Shown here in pieces: positions 15,878 through 24,700 of a stretch of 35,396 nucleotides of DNA. The position numbers and the translations under genes were made by a program. Under the pieces are notes generated by a model. That model had not been told where the DNA came from. It did no database searches and worked only from the letters and a program-made list of their open reading frames with translations. The stretch's first letter is position 1; each line of letters starts with the position of its first letter. Source of the DNA: Blautia sp. (GTDB lineage Bacteria > Bacillota > Clostridia > Lachnospirales > Lachnospiraceae); the NCBI GenBank assembly GCA_017459635.1, contig JAFUCO010000072.1:1-35396 (forward strand), in the 5' to 3' direction.

Positions 15878-15907
15878 ATGGCAATCTGTCTGATCTTCTG
15901 TTATAAT
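15878..15907 (+). promoter_or_regulatory. Fructokinase promoter
   Basis: TATAAT (15902-15907) with a weak -35 box ATGGCA (15878-15883) and an 18-bp spacer. The start codon is about 83 bp downstream, leaving a leader of roughly 75 nt that holds the ribosome binding site. Confidence 0.5.
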
Positions 15908-15990
15908 TCTATATCATGAACACATCTGCAAAACCAATCCCCTCATCCTAATAATGGCTTTAAGGGGAGTAATATCAGGAGGATATTATT

Positions 15991-16950
15991 ATGGAAAAGA
16001 CGATCGATGTAACCGCCCTTGGGGAGCTTCTTATTGATTTTACCGAGAATGGTACCAGCGGCCAGGGCAATCCGCTTCTTGAGGCCAATCCGGGCGGTGC
16101 TCCCTGCAACGTACTTGCCATGCTTCAGCAGCTTGGCAAAAAAACAGCGTTTATCGGCAAAGTCGGCGATGATATGTTTGGAAAACAGCTTACCGATGCA
16201 GTCAAGGAGGTTGGAATTGATATCCGCAACCTTGTAGTTGATCCTGAGGTTCACACTACTCTAGCGTTTGTACACACCTATCCGGACGGTGACAGAGATT
16301 TTTCATTCTACCGCAATCCAGGTGCAGATATGATGCTGAAAAAGGACGAAGTACAGGAGGATCTCATCCGCGCATCCCGTATCTTCCACTTTGGCACCCT
16401 CTCCTCCACGCACGATCTGGTCCGCGAGGCGACAAGGCACGCTATTGATGTGGCAAAAGAGGCCGGATGCATCATCAGCTTTGATCCGAATCTCCGTCCT
16501 CCTCTCTGGAAGGACCTTGAGGATGCCCGAGTCGAAATCGAATATGGAATGTCAAAATGCGATATCCTGAAGATTTCTGACAATGAAGTTGAGTTTATGT
16601 GCGGCACAACAGACTATGACGAAGGCGCCCGCATGCTGAAGGAAAAATTCAACATCCCGCTTATAATGATAACCCTTGGAAAAGATGGCAGCCGTGCATA
16701 TTATAAAGATATCCGCGCCGTAGGAAAACCGTTCATCTCCGACAAAACAATAGAGACCACCGGCGCCGGAGATACCTTCTGCGGCAGCTCCCTCAATTAT
16801 ATCCTCGAAAACGGACTTACAGATCTCACGGCTGAAAAGCTGGAAGAAATGCTGACCTTCGCAAACGCCGCAGCCTCCCTCGTAACCACAAGAAAAGGTG
16901 CGCTGAGAGTAATGCCGGCCAAAGAAGAAGTACTGACATACATGAAATAA
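15991..16950 (+). CDS. scrK: Fructokinase, PfkB/ribokinase family
   Basis: The 319-residue cytosolic sugar kinase phosphorylates fructose at C6 using ATP. Family landmarks are the N-terminal substrate strand LGELLIDFT, the first PfkB signature region NPGGAPCNVLAMLQQLG, FDPNLRPPLW and the second signature TTGAGDTFCG with the catalytic base D261. Length and the DPNLRPPLW block fit bacterial fructokinases better than ribokinase or KDG kinase, but close sugar specificity cannot be fixed from motifs. The start has AGGAGG 9 nt upstream. It is a lone plus-strand gene with its own promoter; no sucrose or fructan genes sit beside it. A short GAAAAA/TTTTTC hairpin at about 16967-16982 is the only terminator-like structure after it. 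Confidence 0.87.
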   Translation: MEKTIDVTALGELLIDFTENGTSGQGNPLLEANPGGAPCNVLAMLQQLGKKTAFIGKVGDDMFGKQLTDAVKEVGIDIRNLVVDPEVHTTLAFVHTYPDGDRDFSFYRNPGADMMLKKDEVQEDLIRASRIFHFGTLSSTHDLVREATRHAIDVAKEAGCIISFDPNLRPPLWKDLEDARVEIEYGMSKCDILKISDNEVEFMCGTTDYDEGARMLKEKFNIPLIMITLGKDGSRAYYKDIRAVGKPFISDKTIETTGAGDTFCGSSLNYILENGLTDLTAEKLEEMLTFANAAASLVTTRKGALRVMPAKEEVLTYMK

Positions 16951-17018
16951 GACAATGGGGATGTGAAAAAAGGCTTTTTCTCCACCCCGTACCCCTCTTC
17001 TTTTTCTATTGCAGCATT

Positions 17019-17108
17019 TTCTCCATACGGAGAAGGAACGGCAACCGAAACTAAAACCGTGGGGAGGGAACACTCTCAGAGTTGCGAAGCCCGACGTTCC
17101 CTCCCCAC
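17019..17108. repeat. Hairpin element sharing a block with the 642-820 element
   Basis: TTCTCC/GGAGAA (17019-17034) is a small hairpin; GTGGGGAGGGAAC (17059-17071) and GTTCCCTCCCCAC (17096-17108) are perfect 13-bp inverted repeats enclosing an ACTC/GAGT mini-hairpin. Between the two hairpins CAACCGAAACTAAAACCGT (17042-17060) resembles CAACTGAGACTAAAACGT at 707-724. It is the first of three structured elements in the 441-bp gap after the fructokinase gene (16951-17391). Confidence 0.55.
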
Positions 17109-17172
17109 ACCCCTCCTTCCCCGGGCACACCTTTTTCAACGATACAACCGTATATTTTTGAATGTAATAAAC

Positions 17173-17326
17173 GATTCCAGTGCAAAAAATCATTCCGCTG
17201 AACGATCTTTTTGTCCCATATCGCACCACAACATTTGGTTACAGCACACCACCTTTAGCCCAAATGTTATAGTGCAAACTGGAACAAAATCCTTGTTCAT
17301 CGAAATGCGTTTTTTGCACTGGAATC
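17173..17326. repeat. 154-bp near-palindrome, MITE-like or long hairpin RNA
   Basis: The ends GATTCCAGTGCAAAAAA (17173-17189) and its exact complement (17310-17326) are perfect 17-bp inverted repeats. Pairing continues with mismatches through most of the interior (CG.TGAAC, TTTTGT.CCA, GCAC.A.AACATTTGG) to ACATTTGG/CCAAATGT near the middle, so the whole 154 bp is one imperfect palindrome. It encodes no protein. Terminal inverted repeats and a non-coding interior suggest a miniature inverted-repeat element; a clear target-site duplication is not visible. Confidence 0.6.
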
Positions 17327-17342
17327 ATATACTTAAAGAAAG

Positions 17343-17396
17343 ACGGTTCTCTGTCTTGCTTTGAAAGCAAGACAGAGAACCGTCCCCTGTCTTATT
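17343..17396 (-). terminator. serA terminator formed by GGGGACGGTTCTCTGTC repeats, copy 3
   Basis: Immediately after the serA stop codon the minus strand reads GACAGGGGACGGTTCTCTG, then runs into a perfect 20-bp stem: ACGGTTCTCTGTCTTGCTTT (17343-17362 on plus) and its complement 17364-17383. Two head-to-head repeat copies build this stem. On the minus strand it is followed by CTTTCTTTAAG, a weak T-rich tail, so it probably terminates serC-serA. Confidence 0.65.
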
Positions 17397-18555
17397 TAAT
17401 TACTCTGACTCTTGATACTCCGTCGAGGCTGCTGAGTGCGTCCAGGGCTTCTCGGGAGGCGGCGCTTTCGAGGTCTATCAGGGTATAGGCGTACTCGCCT
17501 TTACTCTTGTTGGTCATGTCGGCTATGTTTACGCCTTCGGAGCCGAGCACGTGGGTCAGCTGGCCCAGCATGTTCGGGATGTTCTTGTGTGTTATGGCTA
17601 TACGGCCTACGGTCACGCAGGTTCCCATGCTGCAGTTCGGGAAGTTTACAGAGTTTGTGATGTTTCCGTTCTCAAGGAAGTCCCTGAGTTCCTTGACTGC
17701 CATTACTGCGCAGTTTTCTTCGGACTCTTCGGTGGAAGCTCCAAGGTGCGGAGTTACCAGGATGCCTTCGCGGCCTGCAACTATCGGGTTTGCGAAGTCG
17801 GTCACGTATTTCTTTACTTTGCCGCTTTCGAGAGCCGCAATCAGGGCTTCTTCGTCTACCAGCACGTCACGGGCAAAGTTAAGAAGAACAACGCCGTCTT
17901 TCATCCTTGCGAATGCATCTGCATTGATCATTCCGCGTGTGCTGTCAAGAAGCGGCACATGGATCGTGATATAATCGCACTGTGTGAGGATCTCATCCAG
18001 TGTTTTGCTGTGATGGATAGTCCTGGAAAGGTTCCATGCAGCGTCGATGGAGATGTACGGGTCAAATCCGTAAACATCCATTCCAAGTGAAGAAGCTGCG
18101 TTTGCAACCATGGAGCCGATAGCGCCAAGGCCGATTATGCCAAGCTTCTTGCCTGCGATCTCACAGCCTGCGAACTGCTTTTTGCTCTTTTCAGCAAGCT
18201 TGTCGATATCTTCCTTATCCTTCTGCTGTGCAACCCACTCGATACCGCCCACGATATCACGGGAAGCCAGAAGCATTCCTGCAATAACCAGTTCCTTAAC
18301 GCCGTTGGCATTAGCGCCCGGAGTGTTGAATACGACGATTCCTTTTTCAGCATAATCCTTTATCGGAATATTGTTAACGCCTGCGCCTGCTCTTGCAATT
18401 GCGCACAGTGACTCAGGCACTGCCATGTCATGCATCTTTGCGCTGCGGACAAGTACGGCCTCGGCATTCTCAAGCTCCGTTACCTGACGATACTCTCCCG
18501 GAAGCTGATCAAGACCTTTTTCAGAAATAGGATTAAGGCAATAATACTGGAACAT
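17392..18555 (-). CDS. serA: D-3-phosphoglycerate dehydrogenase with ACT domain
   Basis: The 387-residue enzyme oxidises 3-phosphoglycerate to 3-phosphohydroxypyruvate, the first step of serine synthesis. The NAD-binding Rossmann motif GLGAIG spans 142-147, the substrate Arg is R229 (NFARD) and the catalytic His is H270 (PHLGAST). A short C-terminal ACT domain (about 316-387) suggests feedback by serine. One oddity: the block that usually reads DVFxxEP and supplies the catalytic Glu reads VTDFANPI here (251-258), with no Glu at that position. I believe this variant form occurs in clostridial relatives but cannot check it. The start overlaps the serC stop codon by one base (TGATG), so the two are translationally coupled. 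Confidence 0.93.
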   Translation of the reverse strand: MFQYYCLNPISEKGLDQLPGEYRQVTELENAEAVLVRSAKMHDMAVPESLCAIARAGAGVNNIPIKDYAEKGIVVFNTPGANANGVKELVIAGMLLASRDIVGGIEWVAQQKDKEDIDKLAEKSKKQFAGCEIAGKKLGIIGLGAIGSMVANAASSLGMDVYGFDPYISIDAAWNLSRTIHHSKTLDEILTQCDYITIHVPLLDSTRGMINADAFARMKDGVVLLNFARDVLVDEEALIAALESGKVKKYVTDFANPIVAGREGILVTPHLGASTEESEENCAVMAVKELRDFLENGNITNSVNFPNCSMGTCVTVGRIAITHKNIPNMLGQLTHVLGSEGVNIADMTNKSKGEYAYTLIDLESAASREALDALSSLDGVSRVRVIK

Positions 18556-19637
18556 CAGGCATTCTCCTCCTCAAATTTTTTCATAAAGGCAACGAGCTTC
18601 TCAACTCCGGCCTTAGGCATTGCATTGTAAATGCTGGCGCGCATACCGCCGACGCTGCGGTGTCCTTTAAGGTTAACAAGACCTTCGGCCGCGGCTTCCT
18701 TTACAAACTTAGCTTCCATTTCCTTGTCGCCGATGACGAACGGAACGTTCATGATAGAACGGTCTTCCGGTACAACTGTTCCGCGGAAAAGTTTGCTCTG
18801 ATCGAGGAAATCATAGAGGATCTTTGCCTTCTCTTCGTTGCGTTTCTTCATCTCTTCAAGACCGCCCATGGATTTCAGCCACTTGAATACCTTGCCGCAT
18901 ACATATATGCAGTAAGCGTTCGGTGTATTATAGAGGCTGCCGGCATCTGCGTGAGTCTTGTAGGTAAGCATGGTCGGGGTGCCCGGAAGCACATCCTCGG
19001 TGATAAGGTCTTCGCGGATGATGACGATTGCCATGCCTGCAGGTCCGATATTCTTCTGAACGCCGCCGTAGATGATGCCGTATTTGGATACGTCTACCGG
19101 CTCGGAAAGGAAGCAGGATGAAACATCCGCTACCAGGAGCTTGCCCTTGGTATTCGGAAGAGTGTGGAACTTGGTCCCGTAAATTGTGTTGTTCTCGCAG
19201 ATATAAACATAGTCTGCATCCGGGCTTATCGGAAGGTCGCTGCAGTCCGGAATGTAAGAAAATGTCTTGTCCTCGGAAGAAGCGATCTTGTTTGCTTTTC
19301 CGTATTTCTGAGCTTCCTGATATGCCTTCTTTGCCCACTGTCCGGTTACGATAAAGTCCGCAACGCGGTTCTTCATAAGGTTCATCGGGATCATCGCAAA
19401 CTGCGTTGAAGCGCCGCCCTGAAGGAAAAGCACTTTATAATTATCCGGAATGTTCATGAGCTCACGGAGGTCCTTTTCTGTCTCATCAATGATCTCCTGG
19501 AAAGCTGCGCTGCGGTGGCTCATCTCCATAACCGACATGCCCGTGCCTTTATAGTCGAGCATTTCATCGGCTACTTCCTGAAGAACCGCCTCCGGCAGTA
19601 CGGCCGGACCTGCTGAAAAATTGTAAACTCTGCTCAT
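18555..19637 (-). CDS. serC: Phosphoserine aminotransferase
   Basis: The 360-residue PLP enzyme converts 3-phosphohydroxypyruvate and glutamate into phosphoserine and 2-oxoglutarate; it can also act in pyridoxal phosphate synthesis. The N-terminal YNFSAGPAVLP block, the QGGASTQF phosphate-binding segment and the PLP lysine K195 in GGVQKNIGPAG are all intact, and the length is standard. The ATG at 19637 follows AGGAGG. It is first in the serC-serA pair, so the two consecutive steps are made from one transcript. No serB is present in the window. Confidence 0.95.
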   Translation of the reverse strand: MSRVYNFSAGPAVLPEAVLQEVADEMLDYKGTGMSVMEMSHRSAAFQEIIDETEKDLRELMNIPDNYKVLFLQGGASTQFAMIPMNLMKNRVADFIVTGQWAKKAYQEAQKYGKANKIASSEDKTFSYIPDCSDLPISPDADYVYICENNTIYGTKFHTLPNTKGKLLVADVSSCFLSEPVDVSKYGIIYGGVQKNIGPAGMAIVIIREDLITEDVLPGTPTMLTYKTHADAGSLYNTPNAYCIYVCGKVFKWLKSMGGLEEMKKRNEEKAKILYDFLDQSKLFRGTVVPEDRSIMNVPFVIGDKEMEAKFVKEAAAEGLVNLKGHRSVGGMRASIYNAMPKAGVEKLVAFMKKFEEENA

Positions 19638-19721
19638 GATTAAAATTCCTCCTTGCCATTGAGACAGCCGCCGATATTTAAAGGCACTGTCTGCTTCCTT
19701 TGATGTATGTTGTTAAAAAAG

Positions 19722-20060
19722 TTACTGCTGTGTGGGTGCTGAAGCCTGCTCAGGTTTTTCAACCTCTGCTATAGCCTGCTTGCGCATCGGGATACGGCAG
19801 TTCTTGTTGTTGCCGAACTCAACTATAACATCTTCTTCAGTCATATCAATGATCACCCCGTAAAAGCCGCCGGTGGTAACAACACTGTCGCCGACTTCCA
19901 TGGAGCTAAGCATTGCCTGTACCTTTTTCTGCTCTTTACGCTGCGGACGTATCATAAGGAAATACATAATTCCAAACAATGCGACCATCCAGATAATGGT
20001 AAAGCCCATTCCAAGGCCGCCGGCCGCTGCGTCTGTGCTTGTAGCCAAGATCATAGTCAT
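19722..20060 (-). CDS. yajC: Preprotein translocase subunit YajC
   Basis: The 112-residue membrane protein has one N-terminal membrane helix (about 18-37) followed by the family signature MIRPQRKEQKKVQ and a small beta-rich domain (GDSVVTTGGFYGVI...). YajC associates with SecDF and the Sec translocon. AGGAGG lies 7 nt before the ATG. It sits downstream of tgt, a common arrangement in bacteria, but here 409 bp of structured DNA and a separate promoter intervene. No secD or secF follows; serC-serA comes next. Confidence 0.93.
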   Translation of the reverse strand: MTMILATSTDAAAGGLGMGFTIIWMVALFGIMYFLMIRPQRKEQKKVQAMLSSMEVGDSVVTTGGFYGVIIDMTEEDVIVEFGNNKNCRIPMRKQAIAEVEKPEQASAPTQQ

Positions 20061-20089
20061 CTCTGTTCCTCCTGATTAAATCATTTTGC

Positions 20090-20161
20090 CTGCCGGATGC
20101 AGATGAACCGGCAGAAATTAACACCGAATCCTATCTTACACAAAAACTGTTCCTACTTCAA
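20090..20161 (-). promoter_or_regulatory. yajC promoter and leader hairpin
   Basis: On the minus strand TTGAAG (20156-20161) and TAAGAT (20133-20138) are 17 bp apart. In the leader, CTGCCGG and CCGGCAG (20090-20096 and 20108-20114) form a 7-bp stem upstream of the AGGAGG site. The promoter implies yajC is expressed independently of tgt. Confidence 0.5.
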
Positions 20162-20192
20162 GACCTTTTATTGAATATTTTCCTGCCACATG

Positions 20193-20386
20193 GTTACTAT
20201 TCACGGCCGTAAGGAAATATACTCTGCTCTGCCATGCTTGCATGAGCAGAGCAGAGTATATTTCCTTACAGGGTCTGAGCCCTTCATGAGGAATTCAGCC
20301 GCGAAGCGGCGGTGAAGCCCGTAAGGGTGAGATTCCGAATGGAGGGCTCAGACCCAGCCGCTTGAGGCTGGGCCGTGAATAGTAAC
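20193..20386. repeat. 194-bp nested inverted-repeat (multi-branch) structure
   Basis: An outer perfect 16-bp stem (GTTACTATTCACGGCC at 20193, complement at 20371-20386) encloses three domains: a perfect 24-bp hairpin (20209-20232 with 20246-20269), a 13-bp stem GGGTCTGAGCCCT/AGGGCTCAGACCC (20271-20283, 20343-20355) and a CAGCC/GGCTG hairpin (20355-20370). Inside the 13-bp stem a GGAAT/ATTCC stem holds two small hairpins, GCCGC-GAA-GCGGC and CCC-GTAA-GGG. It has no coding potential. It lies between tgt and yajC and may be a mobile repeat or a structured RNA. The remainder of the 20061-20469 gap holds the yajC promoter and a degenerate direct repeat. Confidence 0.7.
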
Positions 20387-20425
20387 GCCTCCTGCGGCCG
20401 GGCCGTGAACAGCATCGCACCCTGC
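20371..20425. repeat. Degenerate 30-bp-spaced direct repeat
   Basis: The 25-bp sequence at 20371-20395, beginning GGCCGTGAATAGTAACGC, is repeated at 20401-20425 with five differences (GGCCGTGAACAGCATCGC). The first copy forms the right arm of the adjacent 194-bp structure, so the second looks like a partial duplication of an element end. Confidence 0.55.
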
Positions 20426-20469
20426 TCATCCGGTTCATACAGGCACGTTAAAAACTGACACAGCTCATG

Positions 20470-21609
20470 TCAGCTTTCAGCATTTTCATACCCTTCAAGC
20501 CGCATTTTCCTGTACTCTGCGAATCTCCCTTCGTCCAGCGCATCCCGTATCTCTTCCATCAGATGATTATAATAATAGAGATTATGCAGCACGCAGAGCC
20601 TGAGCCCCAGCATCTCTCCTGCTTTCAGAAGATGCCGTATATACGCCCGGCTGTAATGGCGGCAGGCGGGGCAGGAGCAGCCTTCCTGTATCGGCCGGTC
20701 ATCCAGCTCGAACTGCGCGTTCTTAAGGTTAAGCCTTCCATTGTTCGTATAAACATGCCCGTGCCTTCCGTTGCGGCTCGGGTATACGCAGTCGAAGAAA
20801 TCCACTCCTCTGGCGACTCCCTCAATAATATTCGCCGGAGTTCCCACCCCCATCAGGTAGGTCGGGCGGTCCTGGGGCAGGTATGGAACCGTCTCATCCA
20901 GGATATGGTACATCTGTTCATGGGTCTCGCCGACCGCGAGCCCGCCGATAGCATATCCGGGAAGGTCAAGCTCCGATATCCTCTTAGCGTGCTCGATCCT
21001 GATATCCTCAAAGATCGCCCCCTGGTTTATGCCGAACAGCAGCTGCTCTTTGTTTACCGTATCCGGCAGGCTGTTTAGCCTGTTCATCTCGTCCCGGCAT
21101 CTGTACAGCCACCTGGTAGTCCTTGCCACGGACTTTTCCACATACTCTCTTTCCGCGACGCTGCTGGGGCATTCGTCAAATGCCATGGCGATTGTGGAGC
21201 CAAGATTCGACTGTATCCGCATGCTCTCCTCCGGCCCCATGAATATCCTGCGGCCGTCGATATGGGACTGGAAGGTCACCCCTTCCTCCTTTATCTTACG
21301 AAGGCCTGCCAGGGAAAACACCTGAAACCCGCCGGAATCCGTAAGTATCGGCCTGTCCCAGACCATGAATTTATGCAATCCGCCGAGCTTTTTAATCACT
21401 TCATCCCCCGGCCGCACATGCAGGTGGTAGGTGTTTGAAAGCTCCACCTGTGTCCCTATCTCCTTCAGGTCCATCGATGAAACAGCGCCTTTGATCGCGC
21501 CGCACGTCCCTACATTCATGAATACAGGAGTCTCGATCACACCGTGCACTGTATGAAAACGCCCTCTTTTTGCGCGTCCTTCTGTCCTTATAAGTTCATA
21601 TTTTGCCAT
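20470..21609 (-). CDS. tgt: tRNA-guanine(34) transglycosylase
   Basis: The 379-residue enzyme exchanges guanine 34 for preQ1 in GUN-anticodon tRNAs during queuosine synthesis. D91 (LTDSGGFQVF) and the nucleophile D273 (FFDCVYPSRNGRHG) are present, as is the zinc site C311, C313, C316 and H342. It is complete and of standard length. The ATG at 21609 has a GGAGAGG-type ribosome binding site and is preceded by its own promoter, back to back with the dehydratase activase promoter. queA is not in the window. Confidence 0.95.
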   Translation of the reverse strand: MAKYELIRTEGRAKRGRFHTVHGVIETPVFMNVGTCGAIKGAVSSMDLKEIGTQVELSNTYHLHVRPGDEVIKKLGGLHKFMVWDRPILTDSGGFQVFSLAGLRKIKEEGVTFQSHIDGRRIFMGPEESMRIQSNLGSTIAMAFDECPSSVAEREYVEKSVARTTRWLYRCRDEMNRLNSLPDTVNKEQLLFGINQGAIFEDIRIEHAKRISELDLPGYAIGGLAVGETHEQMYHILDETVPYLPQDRPTYLMGVGTPANIIEGVARGVDFFDCVYPSRNGRHGHVYTNNGRLNLKNAQFELDDRPIQEGCSCPACRHYSRAYIRHLLKAGEMLGLRLCVLHNLYYYNHLMEEIRDALDEGRFAEYRKMRLEGYENAES

Positions 21610-21631
21610 TATGCCTCTCCTCTCCTCACCG

Positions 21632-21660
21632 AGTATAACCTTATTTTTTTTGATTGTAAA
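21632..21660 (-). promoter_or_regulatory. tgt promoter
   Basis: On the minus strand TTTACA (21655-21660) and TATACT (21632-21637) are 17 bp apart, with the tgt start 23 bp beyond the -10 box. Confidence 0.6.
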
Positions 21661-21671
21661 GCGTTCTTAAG

Positions 21672-21700
21672 TTGCCTTTTTCGTGTCTTTATCGTATAAT
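21672..21700 (+). promoter_or_regulatory. Promoter of the 2-hydroxyacyl-CoA dehydratase activase gene
   Basis: TTGCCT (21672-21677) and a perfect TATAAT (21695-21700) with a 17-bp spacer. The start codon is 48 bp downstream. The two divergent promoters (this one and tgt) are separated by only 11 bp, so they could influence each other. Confidence 0.65.
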
Positions 21701-21747
21701 ACCTTCTTAATGATAAGTTTATTGCCATAAAGGAGGCACTTTGCAAT

Positions 21748-24700
21748 ATGCAGAATTACACATTGGGGATCGATATCGGCTCTACAACGGTCAAGATAGC
21801 AATCCTCGACGTAAATGAAAATCTGGTGTTCGCTGATTATGAGCGTCACTATGCCAATATTCAGGAGACCCTTGCCGATCTTCTGTCAAAAGCGTGCGAT
21901 TCGATAGGTGACCGCCCTGTTTCGCCCGTGATCACCGGGTCCGGCGGGCTTACGCTTGCCAACCATCTGGAGGTCCCGTTCGTACAGGAGGTCATCGCTG
22001 TCTCAACGGCTCTTCAGAAGATCGCCCCGCAGACGGATGTTGCCATCGAGCTGGGCGGCGAGGATGCCAAGATCATCTATTTTGAAGGCGGCAATATTGA
22101 GCAGCGTATGAACGGCATCTGCGCAGGCGGAACCGGGTCGTTCATCGACCAGATGGCTTCGCTCCTGCAGACCGATGCCTCGGGCCTCAATGAATACGCC
22201 AAAAATTACAACGCGCTTTACCCGATAGCCGCCAGGTGCGGTGTTTTCGCAAAAACGGATATTCAGCCGCTCATCAATGACGGCGCGACCAAGGAGGATC
22301 TTGCCGCTTCAATTTTCCAGGCTGTTGTCAATCAGACTATCTCAGGCCTGGCCTGCGGCAAGCCTATACGCGGACATGTGGCTTTCCTCGGCGGCCCGCT
22401 CCATTTCCTTCCTGAGCTCAAGCAGGCTTTCATCCGCACGCTTAAGCTTGATGACGAGCACGCAATAAGCCCGGAGAATTCGCATCTGTTCGCAGCGATG
22501 GGCTCCGCGATGAACGCGAAGGAAGAAGTGTCATTTTTGCTTTCCGCCATGCGTGACCGCCTGAAGAACTCGATCAAGCTTGATTTTGAAGTTGCCCGTA
22601 TGGAGCCCCTGTTCTCATCTGAGGAGGACCTGAATGCCTTCCGTGAGCGCCAGGCCGCCTACAAGGTGGAGACAGCGGACCTTGCTTCCTACAAAGGCAA
22701 CTGCTTCCTCGGTATCGACGCCGGCTCCACAACCACAAAGACCGCCCTCGTATCCGATGAAGGAAAGCTGCTGTATTCTTTTTACAGCAACAATAACGGA
22801 AATCCCCTTAAGACGACCATAAGGTCCATCCAGGAGATCTACGAGAAGCTGCCCGCCGACGCGCACATCGCATGGTCCTGCTCGACCGGATATGGCGAGG
22901 CGCTCATAAAAGCCGCCCTTATCCTTGACGAGGGTGAAGTTGAGACTGTCTCGCATTATTATGCCGCGGCATTCTTCGACCCGGAGGTGGACTGCATCCT
23001 GGACATCGGCGGCCAGGACATGAAATGCATCAAGATCAAGAACCAGACCGTCGACAGCGTGCAGCTGAACGAGGCCTGCTCCTCCGGCTGCGGTTCCTTT
23101 ATTGAAACCTTTGCAAAATCGCTCAACTATTCTGTACAGGATTTCGCAAAAGAAGCCCTGTTTGCCCGCCATCCGATCGACCTGGGCACCAGATGCACGG
23201 TTTTTATGAACTCCAAGGTAAAGCAGGCACAGAAGGAAGGCGCGGAAGTATCCGATATTTCCGCCGGCCTTGCCTACTCCGTCATCAAAAACGCGCTCTA
23301 CAAGGTCATCAAGGTTTCCGATGCGTCAGAGCTTGGAAAGCATATAGTTGTGCAGGGCGGAACCTTCTACAATGACGCTGTCCTCAGGAGTTTTGAGAGA
23401 ATAGCGAACTGCGAGGCGATACGTCCGGATATCGCGGGCATTATGGGAGCCTTCGGTGCCGCACTCATCGCCAGGGAGCGTTATGAAGAAGGCAAAAAAT
23501 CCTCCATGCTTTCCATTGACAGGATAAATTCCCTCGAATATACAACCAAAATGGCCAACTGCCGCGGCTGCACCAACAGCTGCCGGCTCACTATCAACCG
23601 CTTTTCCGGCGGCCGCCAGTATATCAGCGGCAACCGCTGCGAGAGAGGCCTTGGCAAAGAAAAGAACAAGGATCATATCCCGAATCTTTTTGAATACAAA
23701 TACAAGAGGATTTTCGGCTACCGGCCGCTGAGCGGCAATCAGGCAGTCAGGGGCCGCGTGGGTATACCCCGGGTGCTTAACATGTTTGAGAACTATCCGT
23801 TCTGGCATACCTTCTTCACGGAGCTTAAGTACGAGGTAGTCCTCTCCCCGACTTCTACCCGCAAGATATATGAACTCGGGATTGAATCCATCCCCAGTGA
23901 GTCTGAGTGCTATCCAGCCAAGCTGGCGCACGGGCATATCACCTGGCTCCTCCGGAACGGCATCCGTTTCATCTTCTACCCCTGCATTCCATATGAGAGG
24001 GAAGAATTCCCGGATGCGGTAAACCATTACAACTGCCCGATAGTTACTTCCTATGCGGAGAACATCAAGAATAATGTCGATGAACTGAACGATCCGTCGA
24101 TCGATTTCAGGAATCCGTTCATGGCGTTTACCTCCGAGGAGATACTTACCACGAGGCTTGTCGAAGTATTCCCGGAGCTTCCGGCCGCCGAGGTGCGCGC
24201 AGCCGCGCACAAGGCCTGGGAGGAGCTGATGCTCGCGCATTCCGATATTCAGAAGAAAGGCGAGGAGACGCTCAAATACCTGACCGAGACAGGCCGCCGA
24301 GGCATCGTGCTTGCCGGAAGGCCCTATCACATTGACCCGGAGATCCATCATGGAATTCCGGATCTGATTAACAGCTATGGCGTGGCAGTGTTTACGGAGG
24401 ATTCCGTATCCCATCTTGCTCCGGTGGAACGTCCGATCCGTGTCAACGACCAGTGGATGTACCATTCAAGGCTGTATGCTGCCGCGAACTATGTAAAGAC
24501 AAGGGATGACCTTGACCTTATACAGCTCAACTCCTTCGGCTGCGGCCTTGACGCGGTCACCACCGACCAGGTGTACGAGATACTTGAAGCAAGCGGGAAG
24601 ATCTACACCTGCCTGAAGATCGATGAAGTCAACAACCTGGGCGCAGCCCGCATCCGTGTGCGTTCGCTGCTCGCCGCCCTCCGCGCCAAGGAGAAGCAGG

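Noticed and set aside
16552-17229. 225-codon minus-strand frame overlapping the fructokinase 3' end
   Set aside because: Runs through hairpin elements, Cys/Phe/Gly-rich antisense composition, no recognisable family.
23326-24465. 379-codon minus-strand frame inside the dehydratase activase gene
   Set aside because: A long antisense shadow of a GC-rich coding region with strong motifs on the plus strand.
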